DNA of 64,000 nucleotides from Prevotella sp. (GTDB lineage: Bacteria; Bacteroidota; Bacteroidia; Bacteroidales; Bacteroidaceae): positions 1-64,000 of the forward strand of contig JAGCDO010000066.1 in assembly GCA_017651265.1 (NCBI GenBank). The letters run 5' to 3'. A program made the position numbers and the translations under genes. A model generated the notes under the pieces. The model was not told where the DNA came from, did no database searches, and was given only the letters and a program-made list of their open reading frames with translations. Below are positions 34,898-43,014 of the stretch, one piece after another. Each line of letters starts with the position of its first letter. Positions within the stretch are counted from its first letter, which is position 1.

Positions 34898-36364
34898 TTA
34901 TATTTTTCTCACGGGATCGCAGGTCAGACCGCAGCCGAGTTTCTTGAAGATCTTCCGGTCAACCTCGCTGAGCATCACGGTGCTATGTACCTGACAGTCG
35001 CGCAACCTTGGCAGCTGTTCCAGTGCACGACGGCAGTTCTCATCATGCTGCGAGAGCACAGACAGGGCCACCAAAACCTCATCAGTATGCAGACGAGGGT
35101 TCTTTGCCCCCAAGTATTCAGTCTTTGTTTTCTGTACAGGTTCAATCAGACTCTGCGGAATCAGTTTCATCTCATGGTCGATACCCGCCAGGAACTTGGT
35201 GGCATTCAGCAGGAGAGCCGCACTGCAACCGAGCAGCGGACTCGACTTGGCGGTGATGATGGTGCCATCTTCCAGTTCAATGGCAGCAGCAGTATGTCCG
35301 CTCTCGATCTTCTTCTCGTAGGCAGCCACTGTCACCTTGCGGTAAGCAGTTGAGATCTTTGCCTGGTTGAAGAGCAGACGGATCTTCTTGATTTCGTTTT
35401 CATTATCTGCGCCATCGGCCAACTTGTTCGTGGCTGTATAGTAACGGCGGATAATCTCTTCACGACTGGCTTGGCAACATACGTCATCGTCGCTAATGCA
35501 GAAGCCAATCATGTTCACGCCCATGTCGGTCGGCGATTTATAAGGATTCTCACCATAGATGCCTTCGAAGAGTGCATTCAGTACAGGGAAGATCTCGATG
35601 TCGCGGTTATAGTTAATGGCCGTCTTACCATATGCCTCCAGATGGAACGGGTCGATCATGTTCACATCGTTGAGATCAGCCGTAGCAGCCTCATAGGCAA
35701 TGTTCACCGGATGCTTCAAGGGCAGGTTCCACACAGGGAAGGTCTCGAACTTGGCATATCCGGCACGGATGCCCCGTTTGTTCTCGTTGTAGAGCTGAGA
35801 CAGGCAGGTAGCCATCTTACCGCTGCCCGGTCCTGGGGCCGTCACGATAACCAGCTCACGGGTGGTTTCCACATAATCGTTCTTACCAAAGCCATCGTCG
35901 CTGGCAATCAGTTCCACATTATGAGGATAGCCGTCGATGGGGTAGTGGATATAGGATTTGATACCCATACGTTCCAGACGGTGGCGGAACTGATCGGCGG
36001 CATGCTGACCGTTGTAGTGGGTGATGACCACAGAGCCCACCATGAAGTCGCGCTTCATGAACTCCTCCCGCAGTCGCAGCACATCCTCATCGTAGGTGAT
36101 GCCAAGATCGGCACGAACCTTATTCTTCTCGATGTCTTCCGCACTGATAACGATCAGAATCTCGATACTGTCGCGCAACTGGGCCAGCATCCGCAGCTTA
36201 CTGTCGGGCTTGAACCCTGGCAGAACGCGCGAAGCGTGGTGGTCGTCAAACAGTTTTCCACCCAGTTCCATGTACAGCTTACCATCAAACTGGGCGATGC
36301 GTTTCTTGATGTTCTCTGACTGTATCTTCAGATACTTCTCGTTATCAAATCCTATCTTCTTCAT
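34898..36364 (-). CDS. DUF1846 family protein, 488 aa
   Basis: MKKIGFDNEKYLKIQSENIK, LYMELGGKLFDDHHASRVLP and ISAEDIEKNKVRADLGITYD are the conserved opening of DUF1846. The loop VIVTAPGPGSGKMATCLSQL is a nucleotide-binding-like, P-loop-type sequence. LGAKNPRLHTDEVLVALSVL closes the conserved part. A cytosolic protein of unknown function; structures suggest an ATP-dependent enzyme, from memory. Gap to yidC is 11 bases and to the S9 peptidase 18, so they form one transcription unit. Confidence 0.92.
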   Translation of the reverse strand: MKKIGFDNEKYLKIQSENIKKRIAQFDGKLYMELGGKLFDDHHASRVLPGFKPDSKLRMLAQLRDSIEILIVISAEDIEKNKVRADLGITYDEDVLRLREEFMKRDFMVGSVVITHYNGQHAADQFRHRLERMGIKSYIHYPIDGYPHNVELIASDDGFGKNDYVETTRELVIVTAPGPGSGKMATCLSQLYNENKRGIRAGYAKFETFPVWNLPLKHPVNIAYEAATADLNDVNMIDPFHLEAYGKTAINYNRDIEIFPVLNALFEGIYGENPYKSPTDMGVNMIGFCISDDDVCCQASREEIIRRYYTATNKLADGADNENEIKKIRLLFNQAKISTAYRKVTVAAYEKKIESGHTAAAIELEDGTIITAKSSPLLGCSAALLLNATKFLAGIDHEMKLIPQSLIEPVQKTKTEYLGAKNPRLHTDEVLVALSVLSQHDENCRRALEQLPRLRDCQVHSTVMLSEVDRKIFKKLGCGLTCDPVRKI

Positions 36365-36375
36365 GTGTCGTGTGT

Positions 36376-38268
36376 TTATCTCTTTTGCTGATTTCTCTGT
36401 TTCTGCATCTCCTCAACCTGCTTCTGCATGGCTTCCAGACGGGCTGCCATACCGCTTGCTTTCTTCGGGTTACTCTGGTTCTCCTTGTATTTAGCTTCAA
36501 GGATAGCCAACAACTTCTTGTCATTCGTTGTCTTGCGGAGCAGCCACATAATGGCAGCACTGAAGAAGAGTGAAATGAAGTAGTAGAAGTTCAAGCCGGA
36601 AGAATAGTCATTGAACCAGAAGAAGAACATCACGGGCATGAGGAACATCATCCATTGCATGGCCTTCATCTGTTCAGCCTGCTGACCCACCATCTGGTCT
36701 TTCTGCTGGCGCATTGTCATAATAGAATACAGAAGGTTGGCTCCACTGAACAGGATACATGTCAGCGACAAGTGATCACCAATCAGCCAGATATCCTTAG
36801 TCCACTGCAGGATGGGGTCGAACGTACTCAGGTCTTTCATCCAGAGGAAGCTCTCGCCACGCAGCTGGATAGCATTCGGCACGTAGTTGAACATGGCAAT
36901 CCAGATAGGCATCTGGATGAGCATGGGCAGACAGCCACTGAGCGGACTCACTCCATATTTCGAGTACATCTGCATCATGGCCTGCTGTTTCATCATCTGA
37001 TCCTCAGGCTTGTCGTACTGCTTTGTGGCCTCGTCGAGTTTCGGTTTCAGCACACGCATCTTGGCAGAACTCATATAGCTCTTCTTCACCAGCGGGAAGG
37101 TGATGAGCTTCAGTAGCATGGTGATGAGGATGAGCACGATACCCATGTTCAGTCCGAGCTTGGTGAGCCAGTCGAACACATACAGTGTAAACCAGCGGTT
37201 GATGATACGGATGAGCGGCCATCCCAGATAAACAAGACGTTCCAGCTGGAGATTCTTGCCGAAGGTACTCTGCTTCTCCACGCGCTGCAGCAGACGGAAG
37301 TCGTTCGGGCCGATATAGAACTCAAACTCAGAAGGCTTCTTACCAGTCGGGTCGAAGGCAGTCTTCAGCTTGGCTTCATATTCCTTGAGGATACGTGTTT
37401 CCTTCTTCTGGGGCAGACTGGTCATGAGCGCATTCTCAGCATATCCGTCCTTGGCGATCATCACCGCAGAGAAATACTGGTTCTTGAATGCCACCCAGTC
37501 GATAGCCTCCTTTATCTCCTTATCCTTATACTCCTTGGTCTCGTTCAGATAATCGGTTCCACCATCCACGAAATGATAGGTGAGGGCAGAGCGCTGGTTC
37601 TCAAACGTGAAGCCCTTCTCCTGCTGACGGCACTGCTGGTTCCATTCAATGTCCATCTGACTGTAGTTCGGGGCGAACAGACCGGCCATTCCTTCTGCCT
37701 GCAGACTCATATGGAGCATGTAGTCCTTTCCTAATGTGTAGTTCATGACCAGCTGCTGACCGGCACCTGCCACGGCAGTCATCGTAACCGTACTGTCGGT
37801 TACGTTCGACGGAGTGAAGAACAGATCAGAAGTGATGATGTTGGTATTCTTACCCGCCATCATGAACTTCAGCTGCTGTCCGTCCTTGTCGAAGAGGGTT
37901 ACATCCTTGTTTCCGTTGCAGTCCTTGAAGTCTTTCACCACAGCCTTCTCAATGGTACCACCCTGTGTGTTCAGTGTGATCTCCACCTTCTCGTTCTTCA
38001 GAACCACCTTACTGGCTGTACCTGAGAGTGCCTGATAGAACAAAGCGGTGGTATCCTGCTGGGCCGTCTCGATGGCCTTCTGCTTTCTGTCCTGTTCGGC
38101 CTGAGCTGCCAACTGCTGTTTCTTTTCTGCTTCTTTCTGAGCAACCAAATTAATCGAGTCCTGCTTGCGCATAGCCTCAACCTCCTCGGCAGAGGGCTGC
38201 TGCCACCAGCTATAGCCGATGATCACTGCTGCAATCAGGATAAATCCTGTTATCGTATTCTTATCCAT
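36376..38268 (-). CDS. yidC: Membrane protein insertase YidC
   Basis: 630 aa. An N-terminal anchor (ITGFILIAAVIIGYSWWQQP) is followed by a coiled-coil stretch rich in Gln/Lys/Ala and a periplasmic beta domain (ITLNTQGGTIEKAVVKDFKD). The conserved C-terminal 60KD_IMP core follows: WLTKLGLNMGIVLILITMLL, KMRVLKPKLDEATKQYDKPE, YGVSPLSGCLPMLIQMPIWI, and a last hydrophobic stretch FFFWFNDYSSGLNFYYFISL. It inserts proteins into the inner membrane with or without SecYEG. The C-tail is basic and Gln-rich (MQKQVEEMQKQRNQQKR). Confidence 0.96.
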   Translation of the reverse strand: MDKNTITGFILIAAVIIGYSWWQQPSAEEVEAMRKQDSINLVAQKEAEKKQQLAAQAEQDRKQKAIETAQQDTTALFYQALSGTASKVVLKNEKVEITLNTQGGTIEKAVVKDFKDCNGNKDVTLFDKDGQQLKFMMAGKNTNIITSDLFFTPSNVTDSTVTMTAVAGAGQQLVMNYTLGKDYMLHMSLQAEGMAGLFAPNYSQMDIEWNQQCRQQEKGFTFENQRSALTYHFVDGGTDYLNETKEYKDKEIKEAIDWVAFKNQYFSAVMIAKDGYAENALMTSLPQKKETRILKEYEAKLKTAFDPTGKKPSEFEFYIGPNDFRLLQRVEKQSTFGKNLQLERLVYLGWPLIRIINRWFTLYVFDWLTKLGLNMGIVLILITMLLKLITFPLVKKSYMSSAKMRVLKPKLDEATKQYDKPEDQMMKQQAMMQMYSKYGVSPLSGCLPMLIQMPIWIAMFNYVPNAIQLRGESFLWMKDLSTFDPILQWTKDIWLIGDHLSLTCILFSGANLLYSIMTMRQQKDQMVGQQAEQMKAMQWMMFLMPVMFFFWFNDYSSGLNFYYFISLFFSAAIMWLLRKTTNDKKLLAILEAKYKENQSNPKKASGMAARLEAMQKQVEEMQKQRNQQKR

Positions 38269-38292
38269 AATCGTAATTAAATCTCAAAGGTG

Positions 38293-38323
38293 CAAAGTTA
38301 CGATTTTTCCATCAAACAGCAAA
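38293..38323 (-). promoter_or_regulatory. yidC promoter
   Basis: Minus-strand TAACTTTG at 38300-38293 and TTTTG ending at 38320, spacing 19. The yidC ATG is at 38268. Confidence 0.7.
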
Positions 38324-38404
38324 AAAAACGTCTTTCTTTTGGAACAAAAAAGTGCACTTTCAATCTTTTTTCCACTTTCTGATAGGTTATCGTTTTTTTT
38401 TTCA

Positions 38405-38412
38405 TACCTTTG
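38405..38412 (+). promoter_or_regulatory. -7 element of the DUF3078 gene
   Basis: TACCTTTG lies about 63 bases before the ATG at 38475. The expected -33 region reads GGTTAT, a poor match. Confidence 0.5.
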
Positions 38413-38474
38413 CATGAAGTAAGAAAACAGTATTTTGAGAAAGTATAAACTTATTAAATTATAAATGGTATAAT

Positions 38475-39644
38475 ATGATGAAGTTCTATCTGTCAGCTTT
38501 GTTTAGTATGGTGGTGGTTACTGCCGGAGCGCAGCGCCTATCCGCCTACAACCAGTATCTGTTGTTCACGCCCTCAACCTTTTTCCATTCGGTAGCGAGT
38601 AACAAACTGTCGTTGGATCAATCATCGCAGGATGCTGGAAACCAAGAGATTAATTCCACATTGATGAATGCCTACTTGAATCATCCGGAAAAGATTGTCG
38701 ATAGTGAGAATCAGCTCCGTCATGCAGGTGAAGTTAAAGAAGAAATCGTGGAGCCGATCAAGCATGAGGTGGCCTTTGTCAATAAGGTGACACCGCTTCC
38801 CCAAGAGGAAGAAGTAACACCCGTTGAGGTGGTGGTGGAAAAGCCCAACTTCTGGAATTACAAAGGCGATTACTATCTGCAGTTCCTGCAGAACTATATC
38901 TCCAGTAACTGGTATAAAGGAGGCGAGAGTAACTACGCTATGGTGGGTAGTGCTACGATTGAAGCGAACTATGACAACCAGCAGAAAATCAAGTGGGATA
39001 ATAAGCTGGAGGCGAAATTAGGTTTCCAAACCTCCCGTGCCGACTCGATCCATAACCTGAAGGCATCAGAGGACTTGCTCCGCTTAACCAGCAAATTCGG
39101 TCTGCAGGCCTCTAAACGGTGGTATTATACCTTGAATGTACTGGCTTATACACAGTTCATGCGAGGATATAAGAACAATGATTTCTTCACCTACAGTGAC
39201 TTCATGTCACCCTTGACCTTGAACATCTCTGTCGGTATGAACTATACCGTGGAGTGGTTTGACAAGCACCTGACGGGTAATATCCAGCTGTCGCCCTTCG
39301 CCTATAATCTAAAATATGTGGACCGACTGGCTCTTTCCAAGAAGAACGGTCTTGATGTGGGTAAGCACTGTCTGAACGATTTCGGTTCGATGCTTACCGC
39401 CGATCTCGAATGGAAGTTCAGCGAGAACATCATCTGGAAGACCCGTCTGTACGGATTCTCTTCCTATCACAGAGCCGAGTTGGAGTGGGAAAACACGATT
39501 AGCTTTAAGTTCAACAAGTACATCTCCAGTAACATCTTCATCTATCCGCGTTTCGACGATCATACAACACGCGACGGACATCATGGATACTGGCAGTTCA
39601 AAGAGTACGCATCCCTCGGATTCAATTATACATTCGGGAAATAA
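38475..39644 (+). CDS. DUF3078 outer membrane-type protein, 389 aa
   Basis: Signal peptide MMKFYLSALFSMVVVTAGAQ. After an acidic spacer the C-terminal 270 residues alternate as in a beta-barrel: NFWNYKGDYYLQFLQNYISS, NWYKGGESNYAMVGSATIEA, FGLQASKRWYYTLNVLAYTQ and a terminal FKEYASLGFNYTFGK with an aromatic-rich end. NWYKGG followed by barrel strands is a DUF3078 signature. Function unknown, presumably outer membrane. A bidirectional terminator separates it from the convergent DUF1573 gene. Confidence 0.85.
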   Translation: MMKFYLSALFSMVVVTAGAQRLSAYNQYLLFTPSTFFHSVASNKLSLDQSSQDAGNQEINSTLMNAYLNHPEKIVDSENQLRHAGEVKEEIVEPIKHEVAFVNKVTPLPQEEEVTPVEVVVEKPNFWNYKGDYYLQFLQNYISSNWYKGGESNYAMVGSATIEANYDNQQKIKWDNKLEAKLGFQTSRADSIHNLKASEDLLRLTSKFGLQASKRWYYTLNVLAYTQFMRGYKNNDFFTYSDFMSPLTLNISVGMNYTVEWFDKHLTGNIQLSPFAYNLKYVDRLALSKKNGLDVGKHCLNDFGSMLTADLEWKFSENIIWKTRLYGFSSYHRAELEWENTISFKFNKYISSNIFIYPRFDDHTTRDGHHGYWQFKEYASLGFNYTFGK

Positions 39645-39651
39645 AAGACAA

Positions 39652-39687
39652 AAAGAATGGCGGTCTGTTTGGACCGCCATTTCTTTA
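39652..39687. terminator. Bidirectional terminator
   Basis: AATGGCGGTC (39657-39666), loop TGTTTG, GACCGCCATT (39673-39682), with A-rich and T-rich flanks that work on both strands. It sits between the convergent DUF3078 and DUF1573 genes. Confidence 0.88.
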
Positions 39688-39688
39688 T

Positions 39689-40078
39689 TTATTTTCCTTC
39701 TTCCATCTCACCACTTATATATAGGCGAGTCATCTCTGTCTTGCCGTTCGTACGAATGGTGATGGTTTTCTTGAAATAGCCGGGGAACTTGCCCTTACCG
39801 TTGTAAGTAACATTGATCGTACCGGTCTTACCAGGTGCTACAGGCTCCTTGGTGTATTCAGGAACTGTGCATCCGCAGCTGGCAATAGCCTGGTTGATGA
39901 TCAGTGGGGCATTACCTGTATTGGTAAATGTAAACGTACACTTCTGTACAGGGTTGCTCTCAGGGAACTTACCCAGGTCCATTGTCGTCTTGTCAAACTT
40001 GATGTCTGCTTGCTTCTGGGCATTGGCATAAGTGAATGCACATACCAGCATCAGGGTTATCAACAAATACTTTTTCAT
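39689..40078 (-). CDS. DUF1573 domain protein, 129 aa
   Basis: Signal peptide MKKYLLITLMLVCAFTYANA. One immunoglobulin-like DUF1573 domain: IKFDKTTMDLGKFPESNPVQ, FTFTNTGNAPLIINQAIASC, GCTVPEYTKEPVAPGKTGTI. The Cys-Gly-Cys pair is typical. An exported protein of unknown role, widespread in Bacteroidota. Confidence 0.92.
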   Translation of the reverse strand: MKKYLLITLMLVCAFTYANAQKQADIKFDKTTMDLGKFPESNPVQKCTFTFTNTGNAPLIINQAIASCGCTVPEYTKEPVAPGKTGTINVTYNGKGKFPGYFKKTITIRTNGKTEMTRLYISGEMEEGK

Positions 40079-40147
40079 TGTCTTCTATCTTTTTAGTTAT
40101 TCTTCTTGTTCGTTAATACTCTCTAACCGTTAGACGGAATACGAGGA

Positions 40148-40155
40148 CAAAAGTA
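40148..40155 (-). promoter_or_regulatory. -7 element of the DUF1573 gene
   Basis: Minus-strand TACTTTTG at 40155-40148, about 70 bases before the ATG. No clear -33. Confidence 0.45.
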
Positions 40156-40222
40156 GTAATATATATTTATATAACGGTCATACATTATTAATTATTAACA
40201 TTTGCGACGCTTTTTTATTCAT

Positions 40223-40283
40223 GTTCCCAACTTGGGAACGAAGTGTTCCCAGCTTGGGAATAAAGTGTTCCCGCCTTGGGAAC
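40223..40283. repeat. 22 bp-phased palindrome array D
   Basis: GTTCCCAACTTGGGAAC (40223-40239) is a perfect palindrome around one base. Variants follow at 40245-40261 and 40267-40283, exactly 22 bp apart, with spacers GAAGT and AAAGT. Variation is in the palindrome centres and at the last base of unit 2, while the TTCCC and GGGAA arms are conserved. A different hairpin GGCAC-TGTGT-GTGCC follows at 40291-40305. The array fills most of the gap between the divergent DUF1573 and aspS promoters. Confidence 0.92.
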
Positions 40284-40362
40284 ATTTTCCGGCACTGTGT
40301 GTGCCAAGGGCCATGGCAGTCGGTTTTTCGTTGGGTAAAAGCGAAAAAACTCCGCTTACTGA

Positions 40363-40392
40363 CTTGTGTTTGAAAAAAAACATGTAACTTTG
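40363..40392 (+). promoter_or_regulatory. aspS promoter
   Basis: CTTG at 40363-40366 and TAACTTTG at 40385-40392, spacing 18. It supports the ATG at 40419 over an in-frame TTG at 40401. Confidence 0.7.
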
Positions 40393-40418
40393 CATGAAAA
40401 TTGAAAATCTACAATAAG

Positions 40419-42185
40419 ATGTATAGAAGTAACACATGTGGAGAACTTCGTCTCCAAGACGCCGGAAAGGATGTGACACTGGCCGGTTGGGTACAGCGTA
40501 CCAGGAAAATGGGCGGTATGACGTTCGTTGATATTCGTGACCGCTACGGTATCACACAGGTAGTTTTCAACGAGTCGGTTGATGCTGATCTGTGTGCTCA
40601 GGCCAATAAACTGGGACGTGAGTATTGTGTACAAGTAAAAGGAACGGTGAGTGAAAGATCGAGTAAGAACCCGAAAATGCCGACAGGCGATATCGAGATC
40701 AATGCCAAGGAGCTGACTGTCCTGAGTGAGAGCATCACGCCTCCTTTCACCATTGAAGATAACACAGACGGCGGTGATGACCTCCGGATGAAATACCGCT
40801 ATCTTGATCTGCGCCGCAAACCGGTGCGCCAGAATCTGGAACTGCGACACAAGATGACAATCCTGATTCGTAACTTCTTGGATTCACACGACTTCATCGA
40901 GGTGGAAACACCCATTCTGATTGGTAGTACACCAGAGGGAGCACGCGACTTCGTGGTGCCTTCCCGCATGAATCCGGGTCAGTTCTATGCGCTTCCGCAG
41001 AGTCCGCAGACATTGAAGCAGCTGCTGATGGTGAGTGGTTTCGACCGCTATTTCCAGATTGCGAAGTGTTTCCGTGATGAGGACTTACGCGCCGACCGTC
41101 AGCCGGAGTTCACACAGATCGACTGCGAGATGTCGTTCGTGGAGCAGGATGATGTGATTGATCTGTTTGAAGATATGATCCGTCATATGTTCAGAGAGGT
41201 GAGGGGAGTTGAGCTTCCCGCTAAGTTGCAGCAGATGACTTGGCATGAGGCGATGCGCCGCTTCGGTAGCGACAAGCCCGACCTGCGTTTCGGCATGGAG
41301 TTCGTGGAACTGATGGATGTGTTGAAGAAGGGTACATTCCCAGTCTTTGACAACGCTGCATACATCGGTGGTATCTGTGTCCCCGGATGTGCTAACTACA
41401 CCAGGAAGCAGTTGGATCAGCTGACCGACTTCGTGAAACGTCCGCAGGTGGGAGCTAAAGGACTCGTCTATGTGAAGTATAACGAAGACGGCACGGCGAA
41501 GTCGAGCGTTGATAAGTTCTATACACCCGAGGATCTGGCAGTTCTGAAGGAGAAGATGGGTGCCAAGGATGGTGATCTCGTACTGATTATGTGCGGTGAT
41601 CAGCCTAATAAGACCCGTGTACAGTTGTGTACGCTCCGTCTGGAGATGGGTGAGCGCTTAGGATTGCGTGACAAGAACAAGTTCGAGTGCTTGTGGATCA
41701 TCGACTTCCCGTTGTTTGAGTGGAGTGATGAGGAGCAGCGACTGATGGCGACACACCATCCGTTCACCATGCCCAATCCCGATGATATTCCTTTGTTGGA
41801 CGAACATCCTGAACAAGTGCGTGCCAAGGCATACGACTTTGTATGCAATGGTATTGAAGTGGGTGGCGGTTCCTTGCGTATCCACGACGGAAAACTGCAG
41901 GCGAAGATGTTCGATATTCTCGGCTTCACACCCGAGAGAGCCATGGCTCAGTTCGGCTTCCTGATCAATGCATTTAAGTATGGAGCACCACCTCATGCAG
42001 GACTGGCTTTCGGCTTGGATCGCTTTGTGAGTATCATGGCCGGACTGGATAGTATCCGCGACTGTATTGCCTTCCCCAAGAACAATAGCGGAAGGGATGT
42101 GATGCTGGATGCTCCAGGCGAACTTGATCCGAAACAGCTGGAAGAACTGCAACTAAAAGTTGATATACATCAAGAAAATGCATAA
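40419..42185 (+). CDS. aspS: Aspartate--tRNA ligase
   Basis: 588 aa from [20 protein letters not shown]. An N-terminal OB-fold anticodon domain ([20 protein letters not shown]) is followed by class II motifs. Motif 2 includes [20 protein letters not shown], the GAD insertion domain spans about residues 290-420, and motif 3 is [17 protein letters not shown]. It charges tRNA-Asp in the cytoplasm. Bacterial-type length. Confidence 0.97.
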   Translation: MYRSNTCGELRLQDAGKDVTLAGWVQRTRKMGGMTFVDIRDRYGITQVVFNESVDADLCAQANKLGREYCVQVKGTVSERSSKNPKMPTGDIEINAKELTVLSESITPPFTIEDNTDGGDDLRMKYRYLDLRRKPVRQNLELRHKMTILIRNFLDSHDFIEVETPILIGSTPEGARDFVVPSRMNPGQFYALPQSPQTLKQLLMVSGFDRYFQIAKCFRDEDLRADRQPEFTQIDCEMSFVEQDDVIDLFEDMIRHMFREVRGVELPAKLQQMTWHEAMRRFGSDKPDLRFGMEFVELMDVLKKGTFPVFDNAAYIGGICVPGCANYTRKQLDQLTDFVKRPQVGAKGLVYVKYNEDGTAKSSVDKFYTPEDLAVLKEKMGAKDGDLVLIMCGDQPNKTRVQLCTLRLEMGERLGLRDKNKFECLWIIDFPLFEWSDEEQRLMATHHPFTMPNPDDIPLLDEHPEQVRAKAYDFVCNGIEVGGGSLRIHDGKLQAKMFDILGFTPERAMAQFGFLINAFKYGAPPHAGLAFGLDRFVSIMAGLDSIRDCIAFPKNNSGRDVMLDAPGELDPKQLEELQLKVDIHQENA

Positions 42186-42211
42186 TTTGTTGAAATTCAG
42201 TCATTAAGCGA

Positions 42212-42241
42212 TTGCCAGACCAAGAGAATTCACTACCTTTG
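42212..42241 (+). promoter_or_regulatory. Promoter of the winged-helix gene
   Basis: TTG at 42212-42214 and TACCTTTG at 42234-42241, spacing 19. Confidence 0.75.
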
Positions 42242-42302
42242 CATCGTACAAAAACAAAAAGGATTGGATTCTAGGTATCAATCAAATTAATTATTTACTA
42301 AA

Positions 42303-42608
42303 ATGGCAGAAAAGAAAGCAACAAAGGCAGCTGCTACAACAAAGAAGGCAGCCGCTCCTAAGAAGGAAACAGTGAAGAAGGTAGCCGCTCCTAAGGCTGC
42401 AAAGGCTGCTCTGGTTATCAATGCAGAGAATGCAGGTTTCAAGGCTGGTGATGTTTACAATGCACTGGCTGCAGCTGGTAAGGCTCTCTCTGTAGCAGAG
42501 ATTGCTAAGAAGGCAAAGATCAGCAACGAGGAAGTAATCCTGGGTGCTGGCTGGTTGCTCAAGGAGGGAAAGATTAAGGATGCTGAAGGCAAGATTGTTT
42601 TGGCTTAA
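42303..42608 (+). CDS. Histone H1-like tail plus winged-helix (DUF2582-like) protein
   Basis: 101 aa. Residues 1-35 are almost only Lys, Ala, Thr and Pro (KKATKAAATTKKAAAPKK and KKVAAPKAAKAA). Residues 38-101 form a winged-helix domain (ENAGFKAGDVYNALAAAGKA, LSVAEIAKKAKISNEEVILG, AGWLLKEGKIKD) like PF10771/DUF2582. The basic tail resembles bacterial H1-like nucleoid proteins, so DNA binding and chromosome organisation are likely. Codon use is strongly biased to a few codons, suggesting high expression. It has its own promoter and terminator. Confidence 0.85.
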   Translation: MAEKKATKAAATTKKAAAPKKETVKKVAAPKAAKAALVINAENAGFKAGDVYNALAAAGKALSVAEIAKKAKISNEEVILGAGWLLKEGKIKDAEGKIVLA

Positions 42609-42628
42609 TCGATTGTAAGAAATATAAG

Positions 42629-42663
42629 AAGGGCTGGATGCTTGAGCATACCGGCCCTTTTTT
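42629..42663 (+). terminator. Terminator after the winged-helix gene
   Basis: AAGGGC (42629-42634) pairs with GCCCTT (42654-42659), with inner GG/CC and ATGC/GCAT pairs around a TTGA loop, then six T. Confidence 0.85.
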
Positions 42664-42681
42664 AATCATCTATCAAACCTT

Positions 42682-43014
42682 GTGGAAAGTTACGACCAAA
42701 AGATTCTGAAAGTACTGGCGGAAGCAGGAACAGACGGACTGAGTATTCAAAAGATCGTCTATCATGTGTATAATTCCTCCAACACCTTCTTCGAGACTGT
42801 CAGTCTTGAGGATGTACACCGCTATGTGCGACAGTTTCTTCAGCGTAACTCCAAGAACAAAGACTCGATGGTGGAAAGCACAGGAGTGCGTGGTGTTTAC
42901 CGTATCAACGAAAAATCCTCCGACTCGCAGCAACTCATGCTGATGTTCAGCGATGAGGTACAGGAGGCGGAGGAGAAGAAACCGGTCGTCGACCAGTCTT
43001 TGTCGTTATTCTAA
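42682..43014 (+). CDS. Small winged-helix-like protein, 110 aa
   Basis: It starts with GTG at 42682 (VESYDQKILKVLAEAGTDGL). Residues 5-75 look like a HARE/winged-helix fold: DQKILKVLAEAGTDGLSIQK, IVYHVYNSSN, VHRYVRQFLQRNSKNKDSMV, GVRGVYRIN. The C-terminus is acidic. It follows another winged-helix gene and may act in DNA binding; no family name is certain. Its stop directly abuts the end of the convergent htpG gene with no gap. Confidence 0.75.
   Translation: MESYDQKILKVLAEAGTDGLSIQKIVYHVYNSSNTFFETVSLEDVHRYVRQFLQRNSKNKDSMVESTGVRGVYRINEKSSDSQQLMLMFSDEVQEAEEKKPVVDQSLSLF

Noticed and set aside
35471..36319. 282 aa frame antisense to the DUF1846 gene
   Set aside because: Lies wholly inside a clearly conserved gene and has no promoter.
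40219..40479. 86 aa minus-strand frame across array D
   Set aside because: Covers array D and the aspS promoter and start; no protein-like features.
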